6,552 bases of DNA, from NCBI GenBank assembly GCA_017885225.1, contig JAFNGM010000110.1, positions 5,371-11,922 of the forward strand, given 5' to 3'. Of the stretch, positions 4,819 to 6,552 are shown in pieces (within the stretch, counting starts at the first letter, position 1; each line of letters starts with the position of its first letter). The translations under genes and the position numbers were made by a program. The notes beneath the pieces are model-generated. The model was not told the origin of the DNA and ran no database searches. It saw nothing but the letters and a program-made list of their open reading frames with translations. This stretch comes from Syntrophaceae bacterium. GTDB taxonomy: Bacteria; Desulfobacterota; Syntrophia; Syntrophales; UBA2185.

Positions 4819-6123
4819 CTAATGTGCGGATTCTATATACTCGACGGTTTTTTCGGCGAGTGTTTTCATTATATATTCAAATTTATCCGCGTCTCTATCG
4901 AGCAAGGTCATTCTGAATCCGGGTATGGAGGTAAAGAAAGATGTGAGCGGTACTACACAGATCCCTGTTGCACCTAACAGGTAATAGACAAACCGTTTGT
5001 CGAACTCTATCCTCTCAGACGTCAGCTTTTCAACATACCTCTTGATCTCGGGATTTTCAATCGGTAGCGTCTGCCTGTCATTGAGAGAGGCCTCGTTAAA
5101 AACTACCGACATATAGAACGCACCGTTACTTCTGTTTACAATCAGATAGGGTACGTCTCTAAGGCTGTTGTACGCAATGTTGGACAGTCTTTCATAATGA
5201 CGGATACGATCATTCAGGTATTTCTGATACTCTGGATGGTTCATGATCTTTGGTATCGCCATCTGCGGCAGCGTCGTGGAACAAACCTCTGACATCTTCT
5301 GGTTCACTATGGTATCGATGTAGTTTTGGAATTTCTCATCCTTATGATAGTTATACACTTCCATCCATCCACACCGTGAACCGGGCCAGGGAAACTCCTT
5401 TGAAATGCCTTTCATGCTTATGCCAGGCACGTCTCCGATAATATCCGCCAGGTGCACCGTTTTTTTCCCGTTATAGACAATATTGATATAGGTCTCATCA
5501 AAAATCAGAAAGAGGTTATATTCTCTCGCAATCTCCACAATCTGTTTGAGTGTCTCCGCAGAATGAACAAAGCCCGTAGGATTGTCCGGATTGATCACCA
5601 GAATACCGACGATTGCTTTGTGGCTTCTCACTTTCTGCTCGAGTTCACGGATATCGGGAGACCAGTCCCGATAAGGATTCATCCTGTAGGTGTTGGGTGG
5701 AAAGGACGCATGGAGCACTTCCGCCAAGAGATGAGTAGAATACGTCGGCTCCGGCATGATGATACGCGCATCCACGCGGATGGAACTGTACGCACGGGCT
5801 ATCGCATCGCCCAGGCCGTTGAAAAATATGATATCGTGATGGTTTATCTGCACATTACCTCTTTTGTTCACGAGCTCTGCAAGGAACTCCCGGGTTTCAT
5901 CCACACCCTTCGTGGGACTATATCCATAGGAGAGGTCATCTCTGAGAATTTCGATAAGGACTTCTTTCATCCAGTCAGGGATTTTCTCACCTTTATGGAT
6001 AGGGTCACCGATATTTTCCCACGTTACTTCTACACCATACTCTGTCAGTTTGTTGGCCACATTGACGATCTGTCGTATTTCATACGTCAGGCCGCTGCCG
6101 CCTTTCGCAATATCAAATCTCAT
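4819..6123 (-). CDS. PLP-dependent class I/II aminotransferase
   Basis: The 434-residue protein is a fold-type I aminotransferase, cytoplasmic, moving an amino group from an amino acid to a 2-oxo acid through pyridoxal phosphate. Motifs seen (numbered from the ATG) are SYGYSPTKG (65-73), VINPDNPTG (176-184), IFDETY with the pyridine-nitrogen Asp D209 and Y212, SKEFPWPGSRCGW with the Schiff-base Lys K242 and phosphate Arg R250, and C-terminal PGFRMTLLD with the carboxylate-binding Arg. It resembles the AspC/AlaT-like group, but the substrate cannot be assigned. ATG 6123 is chosen because GAGG (6132-6129) lies 5 nt upstream; the in-frame GTG at 6129 falls within that ribosome binding site. A terminator hairpin follows the TAG. 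A fragment of a close homologue lies 1 kb downstream on the same strand. Confidence 0.93.
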   Translation of the reverse strand: MRFDIAKGGSGLTYEIRQIVNVANKLTEYGVEVTWENIGDPIHKGEKIPDWMKEVLIEILRDDLSYGYSPTKGVDETREFLAELVNKRGNVQINHHDIIFFNGLGDAIARAYSSIRVDARIIMPEPTYSTHLLAEVLHASFPPNTYRMNPYRDWSPDIRELEQKVRSHKAIVGILVINPDNPTGFVHSAETLKQIVEIAREYNLFLIFDETYINIVYNGKKTVHLADIIGDVPGISMKGISKEFPWPGSRCGWMEVYNYHKDEKFQNYIDTIVNQKMSEVCSTTLPQMAIPKIMNHPEYQKYLNDRIRHYERLSNIAYNSLRDVPYLIVNRSNGAFYMSVVFNEASLNDRQTLPIENPEIKRYVEKLTSERIEFDKRFVYYLLGATGICVVPLTSFFTSIPGFRMTLLDRDADKFEYIMKTLAEKTVEYIESAH

Positions 6124-6140
6124 ACACACCTCATAGGTAC

Positions 6141-6190
6141 ATTATAAAAATTATTGTAGACTTTCTTTATAATACAACTCCCTTAAAATA
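6141..6190 (-). promoter_or_regulatory. Likely promoter region of the aminotransferase gene
   Basis: The 110-bp gap between the macB-like stop and the aminotransferase start is strongly AT-rich. On the minus strand it contains a perfect TATAAT (6146-6141) and a second candidate TATTAT further upstream, near 6172, but no good -35 at the usual spacing for either. Transcription from here is likely, since no hairpin continues the upstream gene, but the exact promoter cannot be fixed. Confidence 0.35.
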
Positions 6191-6233
6191 TCCAATACTT
6201 TTTGATTGAGAGGTGCTCATTGCCGTGGGATGA

Positions 6234-6552
6234 TTACTCATACCTCAGGGCATCGATGGGATTGAGAAGAGATGCTTTGTAGGCAGGATAAAATCCGAAG
6301 AATATACCGACCAGTCCGGAAAATCCGAATGCCAGAAATATGGAGAGAACTGAAACGATCGTGGACCACCCGGCAAACGCTGAAATTATCTGCGAGCCGG
6401 AAATACCTGCGATAATGCCAGCGACACCTCCGATCAGAGAAAGGGTCAGGGCCTCAATGATAAATTGCAATCTGATATCCCATGTTTTGGCGCCGACGGC
6501 CATTCTGATGCCGATCTCCCTTGTCCTCTCCGTCACCGAAACCAGCATGATG
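6234..6552 (-). CDS. MacB/FtsX-type ABC transporter permease, C-terminal part (runs off right edge)
   Basis: The open frame enters from the right edge and ends at TAA 6236-6234, giving the last 105 or so residues of a larger protein. The segment VTERTREIGIRMAVGA is the hallmark of MacB-like permeases of the FtsX family, lying just after a transmembrane helix. It is followed by two hydrophobic helices (about residues 30-52 and 62-86 of the visible part) and the standard ending FFGFYPAYKASLLNPIDALRYE. These inner-membrane proteins work with an ABC ATPase and often a periplasmic adaptor to export macrolides, peptides or lipoproteins, or act mechanically across the periplasm. The ATPase and periplasmic domains are outside the window, so the subfamily and substrate remain open. 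The visible internal Met is not the true start. Confidence 0.93.
   Translation of the reverse strand, partial: IMLVSVTERTREIGIRMAVGAKTWDIRLQFIIEALTLSLIGGVAGIIAGISGSQIISAFAGWSTIVSVLSIFLAFGFSGLVGIFFGFYPAYKASLLNPIDALRYE

Noticed and set aside
5452..6147. A 231-codon open frame on the plus strand
   Set aside because: It is antisense to the aminotransferase coding sequence, whose PLP motifs are unmistakable. No ribosome binding site or family features.

Overview
The window looks like a bacterial chromosome segment of moderate GC, most plausibly from an anaerobic Desulfobacterota-type lineage (Syntrophia or Syntrophorhabdia-like). The clues are the style of the cobalamin adenosyltransferase, the NodI/NodJ-like exporter, a palindromic GTCATTGCGAG-type dispersed repeat, and the mix of toxin-antitoxin modules with decayed REP-associated transposase sequence. 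This placement is inferred from sequence character only; no taxonomic marker gene is present.

Layout, left to right. (1) Positions 1-809, minus strand: a corrinoid adenosyltransferase gene (cobO/btuR type), followed closely by the start of an M24-family Xaa-Pro peptidase that runs off the left edge. A short leader hairpin lies upstream of cobO. (2) Positions 818-950: an imperfect palindromic, MITE-like repeat between divergent transcription units. (3) Positions 1038-2794, plus strand: a two-gene ABC-2 exporter operon, ATPase then permease, with overlapping stop and start codons. (4) Positions 2946-3584, plus strand: a higBA toxin-antitoxin operon whose promoter contains a perfect inverted-repeat operator and seems to start transcription at or next to the toxin ATG. 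(5) Positions 3585-3884: a scar region holding two degraded genes. One is a REP-associated (IS200-like, Y1) transposase reduced to its two ends. The other is a roughly 20-codon tail of a second aminotransferase gene, recognisable because an intact homologue lies 1 kb further on. (6) Positions 3885-4655, minus strand: a vapBC-type operon with an AbrB-fold antitoxin and a PIN-domain toxin carrying an inserted four-cysteine zinc-ribbon-like module. It has a near-consensus promoter and a repeated GTAAG operator motif. (7) Positions 4737-6123, minus strand: an intact PLP-dependent aminotransferase with a strong 15-bp terminator hairpin downstream. (8) Positions 6234-6552, minus strand: the C-terminal end of a MacB/FtsX-type ABC permease that continues past the right edge.

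The core of the window (about 2.8-4.7 kb) reads as a small accessory island: two toxin-antitoxin operons flank gene debris, between ordinary housekeeping, transport and amino-acid genes. The aminotransferase tail suggests there was once a tandem pair of aminotransferase genes, or a rearrangement, with vapBC now occupying the space between the intact gene and the scar. The most unusual intact protein is the PIN toxin with its internal metal-binding-like insertion.
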